A stretch of 64,000 bases of DNA, taken from NCBI GenBank assembly GCA_030686995.1, contig CM060680.1, positions 201,363,322-201,427,321 of the forward strand, in the 5' to 3' direction. This stretch comes from Artemisia argyi (Eukaryota; Streptophyta; Magnoliopsida; Asterales; Asteraceae). The translations under genes and the position numbers were made by a program. Each line of letters starts with the position of its first letter. Position 1 is the first letter of the stretch. The notes beneath the pieces are model-generated. The model did no database searches and had not been told where the DNA came from. It saw only the letters and a program-made list of their open reading frames with translations. Below are positions 1 through 10,641 of the stretch, one piece after another.

Positions 1-496
1 AGTGCAAAATATTGTCTAAATATGAACAATTTATAAATGAGTCAGAATGTTTGTGCTTTACTATTGAACAAAATCATGTCAGCAAGCTCACACAAACATA
101 AAACTCGTCTATTGTTAATTTGTCACCTAATCTCTGAATGGATGAAGAAGCGTGGAAAAATTGGATGTAACAAATCAATAATGCACTTTTATGATAAATT
201 GATGTTTTTTCATACAAGTGCGAACATTTTTTCTTCTACAATTATAAGCTTGAACATTCTTATGACTTTATTTATGTTTCTCCCTGCTTAAAAGATTAGG
301 CTTTTTCTAAGTGTGAACAACTTAACATAAAAGTTCAGATTTGTCATAGCATAGAAAAAGTACGCGAAAAAGCGCATATTTGTTGTAGTGCTGACTTTAA
401 AGTTACAAAGATATCAATTTAATATGAGAGGGCACCCCTTTAAACTAGTTAATTACTGAATTAAACTAACAGAAGAAAAACATTTCTAGGAAAAAT
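1..496. other. No independent gene seen; probable ankyrin-gene intron
   Basis: This AT-rich stretch lies downstream, on the minus strand, of the donor site of the ankyrin exon at 511-895, so it is most likely the start of that gene's first intron. The short open frame at 37-291 on the plus strand has no recognisable motif and looks like chance. I looked for further ankyrin repeats on the minus strand and found none. Confidence 0.5.
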
Positions 497-510
497 TTAA
501 AGACGTTTAC

Positions 511-895
511 CAAGGTGTCCTTGACTAGCAGCTATATGCAAAGGATCAAATTCCAAGCGACTTCTTCTCGTAAGTGTTTCCTTATCTGAGTACTTCAAAA
601 GCTCTTTCGCAACCTCAAGATGTCCCTTCTCCGCGGCTGAATACAGTGCTGTTACTCCTAACTCATTCACTTCATTCACCACTGACGCACGTATTTCAGC
701 AACTTCAACATCAAAATCAGCTCCACTTAAAGTTCCCATCATTTGTGAGTTAATATCATCAAGAATTTTCTTCACAGCCGCCAGATCACCCCTTTGGGCT
801 GCTAAATGAAGCTCAGTATCGTTATGCCTGCCTGTCACTTGCTTCACATACTTCTTCTTTCTAGGCTGATCAATCTGTTGGAGTTTTAATACCAT
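511..895 (-). CDS. Ankyrin-repeat protein (ITN1/ACD6-like), first exon only
   Basis: Begins at ATG 895 and encodes about 128 residues. After a basic N-terminus (RKKKYVKQVTG) come ankyrin-type repeats: DTELHLAAQRGDL, then GVTALYSAAEKGHLEVAKELL, then FDPLHIAASQGHL. This is the layout of the N-terminal exon of plant ankyrin membrane proteins of the ITN1/At5g02620 type. In that family the first intron falls after the 'HIAA.QGHL' repeat, and here a donor (G|GTAAACG) sits exactly there at 510/511. The later exons with the remaining repeats and the C-terminal PGG membrane domain would lie beyond the left edge. The exon is open and undamaged, so the gene could be live; the alternative is a truncated copy. 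Family-level function would be membrane-associated stress or defence signalling, which is inference. Confidence 0.7.
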
Positions 896-1744
896 AACAA
901 TTATATAAATAAAACAACTAGCATCAAGTACACATGCAGAAGCTAAGGATCAATAACACATAAATAATTAACCGAATATAAACAAGTAAATGTACCATTT
1001 GATTCAACCAAGAACAAGAATCAAACTTCAATAAACCTTCAATTAGATGAACCCTAATTAGGGTTTATGACTAGATCAATGAATAACCCCTTACCGTTTT
1101 GTTATTCGATCCAAGATATTTACTATAGTGAGTAAATACCACGTTTTTTTACACACGAATTAATAACAAATTAATGTTTATGCTAGTAAATTACAAAACG
1201 AATTTTTTTGACAAGCAAAAAAATCCGATCGACCCTATAAAGGGATTTGTACGATCGGCTAGGAGCAAAAGAAAAAGAGGAAAAGCAATTAGGGTTTTAT
1301 GTGTGCACAAAAGTACTAGGTTTGCTTATATACTAATTGTAACTTGGTGACCAAGTTTGAGTGGGTTAGGGATTCCCCTAAGCCTCCCACGACCGGCGGA
1401 GGCTCTTCCGGATCCTTCTTAATTGGCTATTATTTACAATCTAGTCATTTTCTATTACATTTAACGATAGTTAGTCAATTTTCATTAACTACTAACGACC
1501 ATTAGCCTTTATTTGTGTTTAAGTAATTAAATACATCATTTTATATATATTAATTATTGTCCATTAATTCTCATTCGTAACGTGTGCAATCTCGTGGTCT
1601 CGAGTTCGATTATAGACATGCACTAATTAATATTTGTCCACAAACTTTAACACAATCTACTTCCCAGAAGCCGTAAGTATAAGTGCTGGAGTAGATGTAG
1701 AAGATGGCGATGTTGATTGTGATGGTGAAGGGTCAATGGTCAGC
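896..1744. other. Ankyrin-gene upstream region; no gene seen
   Basis: Non-coding sequence between the ankyrin start codon and the point near 1745 where homology to the kinase intron stops. It would contain the 5' leader and promoter of the ankyrin gene. A nested palindrome at 1225-1258 (CCGATCG..CGATCGG enclosing CCCTATAAAGGG) is the only marked structure. The CTCGAGTTCGATTATAG stretch near 1597 resembles a Pol III B box, but no tRNA or SINE body accompanies it. Confidence 0.5.
1225..1258. promoter_or_regulatory. Nested palindrome with TATA-like core
   Basis: Outer arms CCGATCG (1225-1231) and CGATCGG (1252-1258) enclose CCCTATAAAGGG (1233-1244), itself an inverted repeat with a TATA-like centre. 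It lies about 330 bp upstream of the ankyrin start codon and could be a core promoter or a factor site. The structure is visible; the role is inference. Confidence 0.3.
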
Positions 1745-1914
1745 AGATGGTTTGTAACCAAAAAATGCAATTTCTTTTCTCTATTGCAAGTACAACTGCA
1801 TCTCTAATCCTATCCTCTGTGTCCTAAATTTGAATGTGCAAAATAAATTTTCTTCTAATTATGATTAAGAATTAACAAGAAAGACCTTTTTGTTCACAGA
1901 AACAAACAGCTTAC

Positions 1915-2808
1915 TTGAAATTGAAGTGCTGCTTCAAGACGTCTTACAATCTCTGTAATTAATGGACGTTCATCACGTTCTAGCTTCAAGCATTGATATG
2001 CAACTTTCGAAAACACATCCAAAGAATTTGAATTTATTCCATCCCTTATATTCGTTAAAACAATTTCATTAACCGTGTTTTGTCTAAAGGATTGTCGAGT
2101 TAATCCTACTAATGGCTGAAACTTATCATCGACCATACACAACCTCCCACACAATACTTCACACAACACAACACCAAAAGAGTAAATATCTGACTCTTTT
2201 GATAAAAACCCGGTCTCTACGTATAGTGGGTCACAATACCCATGCGTTCCTACAGGGTGGGATATGAGAAATGTATTTTTTTGATTGGCAGGGCCAAATT
2301 TGGAAAGTCCAAAATCTGAGATCTTGGCATTCCAATTTTCATCTAATAATATATTGGAACTTTTTATATCGCGATGCAATACTCTTTGTTGGGTCCCTGC
2401 TGGATTATGCAAGAACGCTAATCCACGAGCCGCCCCAATACATATCTTGAGGCGTCGGACCCATGTTAGTTCACTGCTCTTGAGATACCGGTCCAGACTT
2501 TTCTTAGGTAGATACTTATACATGAGGATCTTCTCGCCACAATCGTCACAATAACCCAAGAAAGAGACAATATTTTCATGTTTGTAAACAGAAAGCATCA
2601 TGATCTCCTTCCAAAACTCGGGATCTCCCTGCCCAAACTCACGATCTAAACGCTTAAATGCAACCATGGTGTTGTCAATTTCTCCTTTATAAACTTTCCC
2701 AAATCCTCCTCTCCCAATGCAATTCTCATCAGCAAAGTTGTTTGTAGCAGATATAATAGCTTCTAACTGTATTTTGAGGTGTTCAAACTGTTTCATGGGA
2801 GGTGCCAT
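1915..2808 (-). CDS. Receptor-like cytoplasmic kinase domain, solitary 'kinase 1' exon
   Basis: Exon of 894 bp (298 codons) from ATG 2808 to a canonical donor (CAA|GTAAGC) at 1914/1915. If the intron is not spliced, translation ends a few codons later at 1894. It holds a complete Ser/Thr kinase domain: P-loop IGRGGFGKVYKGE, lysine in VAFKRL, catalytic loop HRDIKSSN, DFG, GTHGYCDP, SDIYSFGVVL. There is no signal peptide or membrane segment. The start and donor match those of the kinase 1 exons at 18094-18987 and 49063-49961. In those copies a kinase 2 exon follows; here homology continues through about 170 bp of the intron and then stops near 1745, so kinase 2 is missing. The unit is therefore half of the ancestral two-kinase gene. 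All active-site residues are intact, so it may still make a kinase. Confidence 0.85.
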
Positions 2809-2960
2809 TTTGTGATTGTGTAAGAGTTCAAAAGTGTTGCACTTGTAGTAATTGGAGATGAAGGATCTTAAATTATTGATCTATTCTGGTCCGTAAGATT
2901 TGTCTTTACAAAAGCAGTCAGTCGAGACTTGAGAGACGACTCATAAAAGATACTTTAATA
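2809..2960 (-). promoter_or_regulatory. Upstream block shared by the kinase copies (copy 1)
   Basis: The sequence just upstream of the kinase start (including GAGACTTGAGAGACGACTCA near 2927) recurs upstream of the second copy (18988-19130). It also recurs, split by an LTR element, upstream of the third (49962-50030 plus 52938-53030). It carries the 5' leader and proximal promoter of the family. Position 2871 (AAATTATTGATCTATT) is the uninterrupted form of the site occupied by the element at 50031-52937. Confidence 0.65.
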
Positions 2961-3520
2961 ATGTCACTAAAAAGCACATTTTAAAGTGGTGGACAGTTGT
3001 ATGCTCCACACTTTACTCTTGTGCGGGTATATCTATTGTTACAAAAATTTTGTAAACTGCCCCACTTATTTTCGTGATAGTCACAAGGTGTAGAGATTCT
3101 TTTTCTTTTGTTTCTTTTTTCTTTTTTTTTTCCTCACATAGTTGTTGTGAACATGGGTGAAGAAGCTTCACATTGCAAATTGTGGACAAGAATTGAAAAG
3201 TCCACACTTGGAAGTGTGAAACAGGAACAAACAGGAAGAAGCTATACACTCTTTAAAGTGTGGACGATTATGAAAACTCGACACTTGAAAGTCTGAACAA
3301 ACCAACTAAAGCCAACTGAAAAAGCGGGTAAATTAGAGAAGTTCACACCTAGAAATGTGACAAATTCTATAGAGCTATTGTAACATCGGCATTCGTCATC
3401 CAAATTTTTATATCCAGATTTTTACAAATTAAATAAAACTAAACAAATCCAAATTTAAAGCTCAAGGTCATAGTTAATTCATTGCATATAACCAAATATC
3501 ATAACATTCTATCTTTGAGT

Positions 3521-3721
3521 TTAACAAGCAAATACAAGAACTTGATTACATTGGACTGTTAATTGGTCCTTCGTTTCTCTAGCATCTACCACAATTATGC
3601 AATTACTCCTTACTCCTTTTTGCTCAGACTCAACAAATGCTCGACATTCTTGAGAATTTCCTTTGACCCTGATCGAAACCGTTCGACTGATATGCGACTG
3701 ATAATCTATATCCAAAGCAAC
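3521..3721 (-). pseudogene. Orphan terminal exon, unknown protein (copy A)
   Basis: Preceded by a good acceptor (TTGCAG|GTTGC), this exon encodes 66 residues and a stop, starting VALDIDYQSH and ending QCNQVLVFAC. Copy B (24043-24243) keeps the frame with only a few substitutions, which suggests it was coding until recently. I do not recognise the protein. It could be the last exon of the TrpD-like gene whose exons lie upstream on the same strand, but I see no motif that proves it. Confidence 0.35.
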
Positions 3722-3745
3722 CTGCAACATAACATATCACAATAA

Positions 3746-4628
3746 TCTATACTACATATAAAGCATGAATGGCTCTCTCTCCAAAATTTTAAGACTTACA
3801 AGAAATTAAGCATGGTTTACAACACTTTAATGCATCCAATTTTCAGAAATACAACAAAGTAAGCAAATTGTACAACAAAATAAAGCACGATGTCATTTTA
3901 AGACCAAAATTCTATCAAAAAACATTAATGCTATTAAAAACACCCATTCACAAAAAATTACAACAATTTAAGCACAATGTACAATAGCTGCAACCAATAT
4001 TTTCAGATTTACAACAAAATAAGCATAGTGTACAACAAAATAAGCATGATGTAATTTTCAGACTTACAACATTAATGCTATTAAAGTGGTCAATGTTATT
4101 AATGACTATAATGACTACTACTTACAAGAAAATAAACATAATGTACAACACTTTAATGCACATAATTTTCAGACGTACAAGACAAGAAGCATAGTGTACA
4201 ACAAAACACCACATTAATGCAATTTAATGTAGTCAATTATTTAACTGGTCAATAAATACAATTAATACAGTTATTAAAACACCTCTTACATAAGAAATAC
4301 AAATTATCAAGCATATTGTACAACCAAATTAAACACAATTCCTGCATTAAATTTCACAACTACAAATAATAAAGCACATTATACAAATATTCAAGCTCAA
4401 ACAGGCAACGGGCCAAATGGCTTGAGCCTGAACGGGCGCGGACCAAACGGGCTCGAGCCTAAACAGGCACGGGCCAACGGGTTCGAGCCCTAACGGGTAC
4501 GGGCTATACGAAATTCTTGATATCCGTAAATTTATTGTAAAAAAGAACATAATAAACTAAAATACATTATTGATCGAAAAATTTTATTTCAGGGTACCCG
4601 CCGCTGCAACGCGCGGGTACCCTGCTAG
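3746..4628 (+). mobile_element. Non-autonomous Helitron (883 bp) with intact ends
   Basis: The 5' end TCTATACTAC (3746) and the 3' end CTAG (4625-4628) fit Helitrons. Just before the 3' end is a perfect 10-bp stem (GGGTACCCGC 4592-4601 with GCGGGTACCC 4613-4622). The element lies between host A (3745) and T (4629) with no target duplication. Copy B of the segmental duplication has the uninterrupted site near 24263, matching the joined flanks at 17 of 20 positions with no length change. No RepHel protein is encoded. The interior repeats short AT-rich phrases such as TACAACAAAATAAGCA and a GGGC(C/T)CGAGCC-like stretch near 4390-4500. Confidence 0.85.
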
Positions 4629-5640
4629 TAACAAATTATTAGCTAAACTAAAACTTAATACAAAATTTCATTCACCACTAATTCAACCACTTTATTCCGA
4701 AGCTAATAACCTATATTTAGCAACACCTAACAAACTCTACAAATCATTATAACCTAAAGCGACAAAACTAAAATATAACGAAGCAAAAAACAGTAACAGT
4801 TACTTATTTTAAACTTACATACCCACACAAATAACTGACCTCAAACTTCACCTTTATGCTAAATTGCTCTACACACCAGTAAAATAACAATAGACATCAA
4901 CAACTTTCCTAAACAACATACTACATGCAAGTAGGGTGCTGGAAGTGGATTGAGCTTAGCAAAACTAGGTGTTACAGAATTCTATGACCATAAAACATAA
5001 ATCATATACTTGGCGGACTTGCATTGTAATTCCTATAAGTCCATAACAGATCGTATAATAAGCATCACATACTCGTAATCCCAGGAAATCATTTATAAAA
5101 AGGATTAAAATTCAGCATCTCATACCTAGCTACCAAATATGATATATGATTCACCAAAACAGTGAGTACATAGATTTATATAAGCTAATCATTTTCTGAA
5201 AAGCATTATTTTGTGTTGTTTGCGTCATCTAAAACCTGATTGGCATAATTCTTATTTGCTACTATCTAAAACATATAAATATCGGCTCGTTGAATAACTA
5301 ATAATGTTAGTACTCCTTCGACCCAAAAACTATATGTTCGCGACTTTGTGTTGGGAAAAACAAACACTTTATAAAAGCCCTGTGCAGTACGGAAATGATC
5401 CACACTATAAAAAAAGAGCTGAAAAAAGTACCTGATTAGTGAGTAGTTATACATATAAAATATCTTTCACGTGAACCAGAAAAGAGCTGAAAAACATATA
5501 AAATCAAGTTAAGAGCATGAATAACAATGGAATTAACCATAAAGGAGTTGTAACATATGTTTTTACAAATTCCCACTGCATTATGAACACTAAATGATCG
5601 ATTTTTACGTACTACTACATGATTTTACCATATTCAAGCA

Positions 5641-6380
5641 TTAAAGAAGTAAATGCATACTCAGCCTCACAAATTGCTGAACCTTTTCGGATGTTGCCAA
5701 TGGTGGTCGTTTCTTTATATGCTCCCTCATCTCGATCAATGAATGTCTGCAGGAATCAATCAACCATATAGACGACATTATTGATAAAACCTGACAAAAA
5801 GTTACACATACCGATAGGTGAACCCAAAATACCCAGCCTAACAAATTGCTGAACCTTTACTGCCTGTTACTTTGTTTTGTAGATATCTGTGATATTTTAT
5901 CACCTGTAATTTTATCTGATGAAAATATCATATTTTCATATTAGTATTTTTCCAAGGAAAACAGTAACAATGAAAACAAATTTAAGAAAATAATAATCAC
6001 CTCAAGAAGTTGTCAGCTACCGGCACAGGACCTAATGTTTCACAAAATTATAATATCAAGGATAAAACAAGTACACTTCTAACGACTTTCAGTTACCCAC
6101 TTTATTAACTAGAACCGAGCTCATCGTCAAATGCAAGGCAATATGCTTTTAGCTCACAGTCTGTCTCCCTGTTCATTCGCTGACCTATCAAGAACGCTGA
6201 TAATAGTGATTCACTTACAGTACCAGATGTACCAGGTTCCGACTTCAGGGGAAGAATATCTTTCAAAACACCTTGAACCTCTTTATAACAGAGATGACCA
6301 CCGGCTAAAACTTCCCTGAGGGCACGCAGTTGTGCCTTTGATACTTTTTCTACATCTTTCAGTTCTCCCTTGGCCGACAT
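5641..6380 (-). pseudogene. TrpD-like (anthranilate phosphoribosyltransferase-like) gene fragments, copy A
   Basis: The exon at 6380-6105 encodes LREVLAGGHLCYKEVQGVLK, then SESLLSAFLIGQRMNRETD and LKAYCLAFDDEL. This is the N-terminal helical bundle of the glycosyltransferase family 3 (TrpD) fold, as in the plastid TrpD-like protein At1g70570. A second exon near 5746-5668, after a CTGCAG acceptor, encodes SLIEMREHIKKRPPLATSEK, which also fits that protein. The exons with the phosphoribosyl-diphosphate binding part were not found, so this is a gene remnant, not a working enzyme. Family identity is from memory of conserved motifs. Confidence 0.6.
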
Positions 6381-6549
6381 TAAACATAAGCTTAGTAAAA
6401 TGACTGTCTTGCTATAAAATATATATGACTATATACTGAACACTTTCCAAAACATCAATCCATCATTCTTGCAAAAATGCAAGTTGAACTCGGCAGTTTG
6501 CACAAATTTAATCGTTTTTAAATCCGGATAAGAAAATACCAAGCACAAT

Positions 6550-6631
6550 GGTATCTTTTGCATTCACATTTCCATACTTCATTAACTAAAGGTATCTTTT
6601 GCATTCACATTTCCATACTTCATTAACTAAT
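6550..6631. repeat. Tandem 41-bp duplication, copy A only
   Basis: A 41-bp unit beginning GGTATCTTTTGCATTCACAT occurs twice back to back (6550-6590 and 6591-6631), differing in the last base. Copy B has a single unit near 28310, so the doubling followed the segmental duplication. Confidence 0.8.
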
Positions 6632-7163
6632 GGTATCTTTTAGCATTTTTGCAAGATATGATTGGTTTACTATACGAATTCAATAATAAATTTTCACAAA
6701 CACAATCATAGATTAGCTAGTGGAAAAATTATGAAGAACGATTAGTAGACAAAATTGCATGCATCTTTCCAAACTAATCAGCATTAAAGTCGTTAATCAG
6801 TTCTAACTGAAAATTTTCATCACTAGGAGTTACACAGCTTATTATACAACTAAAGCCTGCTATAACACTAGAACTATTACATAATATCCTGACGTTTTCA
6901 CCTTAGCTGCTTATTAGTCTACTCAAGTTTGCTACGGTAAGCCACTAGCTCATTTCACTACTTAAACACACCAAACACGTATCCGAATACAAACTAATAA
7001 TTGTCCTAACCAGTTAAAAATGCAAAGTCCTAATGAACTCACACAAACGAGAGCACCTTGATCTTCTAAGGTCAAAACTACTAAAAAACCGATAACTAAC
7101 ATCCGCATTTTATTAACCCGCACATATAGCTGAAAGTAAGCAAAAAGGTATATTTCAGCACAT

Positions 7164-7469
7164 TCATTTCTCCGATACTTGTATCACATCACTCAAATTA
7201 TCATCACCATATGCATCCAAAATATGAATCACTAACATGAATCTAAACTCAGATCTAAGTATAGTGTCGAAAACTTTAAACCCTTGTTCTTCCATGATCT
7301 CCCCCACGTCAAGTCTACAGGCAAACGGGCAAGACCGCCCAATCATCTTTTGAGAATACATATAATCTTCCAAAAAAGACTGCGGACAATCAGACGGAGC
7401 AGAATCTTTTTCTTTTAATAAATAATAAAAAGACTTCTCAGCACATACAGATTTCTGCCGATCCTTCAA
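7164..7469 (-). pseudogene. Unidentified coding exon, truncated in copy B
   Basis: An open frame of 101 residues (start MKDRQKSVCAEKSFYYLLKE, end SDVIQVSEK) that stays open upstream to about 7520 (DEKNPPSTENHEKQYW). Its composition is protein-like, with a cysteine-containing stretch (RSCPFACRLDVGEIMEEQGF). In copy B about 270 bp are deleted and the frame is destroyed (around 29010-29035). It may be an upstream exon of the TrpD-like remnant or another gene. I do not recognise it. Confidence 0.3.
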
Positions 7470-7524
7470 CCAGTACTGCTTCTCATGATTCTCAGTTGAG
7501 GGTGGATTCTTCTCATCAGGTAAT

Positions 7525-9664
7525 AGTAGTTGGTTCAGTACAGATATGTGAAATCAGGTAAACTGTTATAGCATCAATCTAAGCAAAATAACTATAAACA
7601 GTCTATCATCTAACATTTAACATCTAAAAAATACATATACTGATATGCACACACTCTTAACAAAATTATGCAATATTCACTATATTATACCAGATCTAAA
7701 TTTCACATTGAAACTATGAAGGCTTATAAAAACGATAAATGATACAAAAATGATAAATTATGCAATACATACCGATCCTAGTTTCACATACATCAATCTA
7801 TAACTAGAGTCAATACATTCACAAACGATATATCCGATCAACGTGAAACTAGCGTAAACAGAAACTACACAATAACCAAAATAGCATACTGTAACACATT
7901 GCACGTATATCAAAATTTATACTAACATCGTTCAAGTTAAAACAATCACATTACACTCAAATCATTCACATGATTAAACAAATAGAGTCAATACATTCAC
8001 AAACGATATATCCGACTACCAGAAACTAGCGTTTAACAAACTCAAATCATTTCCACATAATCCTTTCATACTCTATACACTACACCTGTCAAATAGTCAA
8101 CTCATGCATACACTACCACAAAACCCCCTAAAATCAACCGATCATCATGGAAGACAACAATATATCCTTTAACAAAATTAACAGAAAATGAAAGAATGAA
8201 CAGAAATCATACCCAATTCGCACGGCGGAGGTGCGTCGGAGTTTTGTTATGTACGATGGAGATACGGTGAGGGTATTGTGGCGATGAGTTTTGATAGTCC
8301 AGAGGGAGCGGTGTTTTATGTCACGTGAGGGAGCAGGATTTTAAAAATAAGTTCACACCTTCTTATTCTTGTTTGTAAAAAGTTTGACCACAAAACATTG
8401 GCAAATTAAATTGAAATCACAGTTTTATTTTTAATTTATTAATTACAGTTTTTTTTTTCTTTTCTTTTTTTAAGTTTATAATAATAATAATAAGTAAAAG
8501 TAATATGGTAATCTATATCAACTTTTTATATTTATTTTTATTAATGGATAATTAATTTGAGATCATAAAAAGGAAAACATGGATAATAATATTAGGACGG
8601 AGGGAGTATTTGGTTTAAAAATATAGTTCACACTTTTTAGTCTTGTGAATCATTTCTTATTGAAAAACAAAGTTCACACCCTTAGACTACCCCCAAAGCA
8701 GATAGCGTGAGGGTTTGTGAAGGAGGTTCACACAGCAAGCCTCAATGGGTTAGTGGCGTGAAGGATCGGGAAGGAAGAGGAAAGGTGAATTGTTCACCTT
8801 TGGGAACACGTGCGGTGTGGGTCCAAAAAAAAATATACCCATTTCTATTGTCAAAATAATAATAATAATAATAATAAAATAAAAAATCCACTATCTCATT
8901 TTTTACTTACAAATACCCCATTTTTATCTATAAAGATCTCATAAACTTTACATAACTTCATACTTATTCCCTACCAAAAATTTGATATAGCTTGTTCGCT
9001 TTCACATACCATCGATGAGATCATAGTTTTAGTTGATGGACTTAGCTGTGCAATTTGACAAGGCATGTATAGCTAAAGATGATCTGAGAAAAGCATACGA
9101 GAAATGTAATGACATTCCGCAAGAAAACGGTTCGTTAGCCCGCCGTCATTAGGGTTTCTTCTATTGCACCGTCGCCGTTGTGACGGCATCACCTTGTGTC
9201 TCTGACGCCATCATGATGTGTGACTCTGTCGCTCTTTAAAAAGTTTGAGCCATCTCGTGTAATTTTTTTCTCTGAATCTTGGTCTTCAAATACAAGTGAC
9301 GACGTCACTTTGTAAGTTGTGACACCGTTAGGGTCCCATTCCTGACAAATTCGCAACTTGATCGTTTTCTTCACTTTTTTTGTCAAATTAGCCCAAAACT
9401 TGCTAGTTTTCATATTTTGCGTCTCAAGTACCTAAAATGTAAAAAGAAACGATTTAAGGCAATAATTAATCAAATACATACGAGTTTAGGGACTAAATGA
9501 CCCCTTAAAAAGGTCTGTTTTAAATCATTATCAAATGTTCAAGTTGTTCGTTTTTTAACTTTAATAAACACATCTATATGATTACGGGGGGCTGATTGCA
9601 AAAGTTATTAAGAAACTAGCTATTGGATTAAATAATTTATAAAAAAGTGGGTTGACTTGGGGTA
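7525..9664. other. Non-coding part of duplicated block
   Basis: AT-rich sequence shared with 29040-31030. It includes a GC-richer stretch near 8220-8290 on the minus strand ending in a donor-like GTATGATTTC, possibly the leader exon of the TrpD-like gene. There is also a short frame at 9036-9152 (plus, 38 codons, start MDLAVQFDKA) whose start codon is ATT in copy B. Neither can be called a gene. Confidence 0.35.
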
Positions 9665-9922
9665 TGTTTGGCGAAAGTAACTGTTGCTGGAACTGGTACT
9701 GGTGCTGGTGCTGGAGATGGTGCTGGTGCTGGAGATTATAAAAAGAGATTATTTTTATAAGCTACATGAAGTAACCTTTGGTTTTAAGTGATTATGTAAG
9801 ATTATTTTTTTTTTATAATCTCTTATAAGTTATGTCTGCCAAACAAAGATTATTTTTTAAATAGCTTATTTTTTGAAAAAATAAGCAAAATCTCTCAACA
9901 ATTTTGTGTGCCAAACATAGCC
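9665..9922. mobile_element. hAT-like MITE (258 bp), copy A only
   Basis: The ends read TGTTTGGCG...TGTGCCAAACATAGCC, an inverted repeat centred on TGTTTGGC/GCCAAACA. They are flanked by 8-bp TTGGGGTA (9657-9664) and TTAGGGTA (9923-9930), a target duplication with one mismatch. Copy B has the empty site (TTGGGGTG near 31026). The left end appears to lack about five terminal bases. The interior has GGTGCTGGTGCTGGA-type repeats and no ORF. An 8-bp duplication points to hAT transposase mobilisation. Confidence 0.75.
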
Positions 9923-10641
9923 TTAGGGTAACTAAACACTCACTAATCACACTAATAGCTGTGCCCCTGAATAATATTGATTAATGTTTATAATTTTTTA
10001 CATTCAATTTATGCATTCATTAGTCCTATAAAGTAAGAAAGTTTGCATATCAATTAGTTACACACAGTTTCTTCACGCTTTCTTTTGCGTGGGTGTGACA
10101 AATTAATCACTATACTTTTAAGAATGAATAAGGGCTAATGACTTGAAAATACATTCAACTTATCACTTCTTTTTTTTTTCTTTTTTTTTTTTTCTTTTTT
10201 TTTTCGCTATTTTAACACAATGCTTCAAAAACCAACCTTTGTATGTATTGTGTGACCTGCTTCTTCGTTAGCCGGTTGCTTGTCCCCACTTATATCATTT
10301 ATGCATTTCCAACTCAGATAAAACATTATCCGCCTTGGATATCCACTAAGTTTAATATAGTACCAAATGCGGTGTCGTTTTCTTTTCAGATCCAAGTACA
10401 AAACACACACACACACACTTATGTATTTCCAGATCCCTTTTAACCAACCAAAATCCTAGTTATTCATAAATCCAAATTGATTGTCGTTATTGCTCCATTA
10501 TTAAAATTGATTGGTGCAAAAGGTTCATTATACTTTATTCTCATGGTCCTCATGTCAACGTTGTCAATATTTAATGTTTCAACATGCATAGCATATTAGG
10601 GTTATAAATTTATTATTATTATTATTTTGTTTTTTTATAGG

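Noticed and set aside
37..291. Open frame of 84 codons on the plus strand
   Set aside because: No motif, AT-rich composition, and it lies in the probable intron of the ankyrin gene.
1587..1625. tRNA- or SINE-like B box (GAGTTCGATTATAG)
   Set aside because: No A box, acceptor stem or 3' tail could be matched around it.
2285..2554. Plus-strand frame opposite kinase 1 (also 18464-18766 and 49433-49756)
   Set aside because: Antisense reading of a conserved kinase exon; it is conserved only because the kinase is.
9036..9152. Short ORF starting MDLAVQFDKA
   Set aside because: 38 codons only, and the start codon is ATT in the duplicated copy near 30406; no support as a gene.
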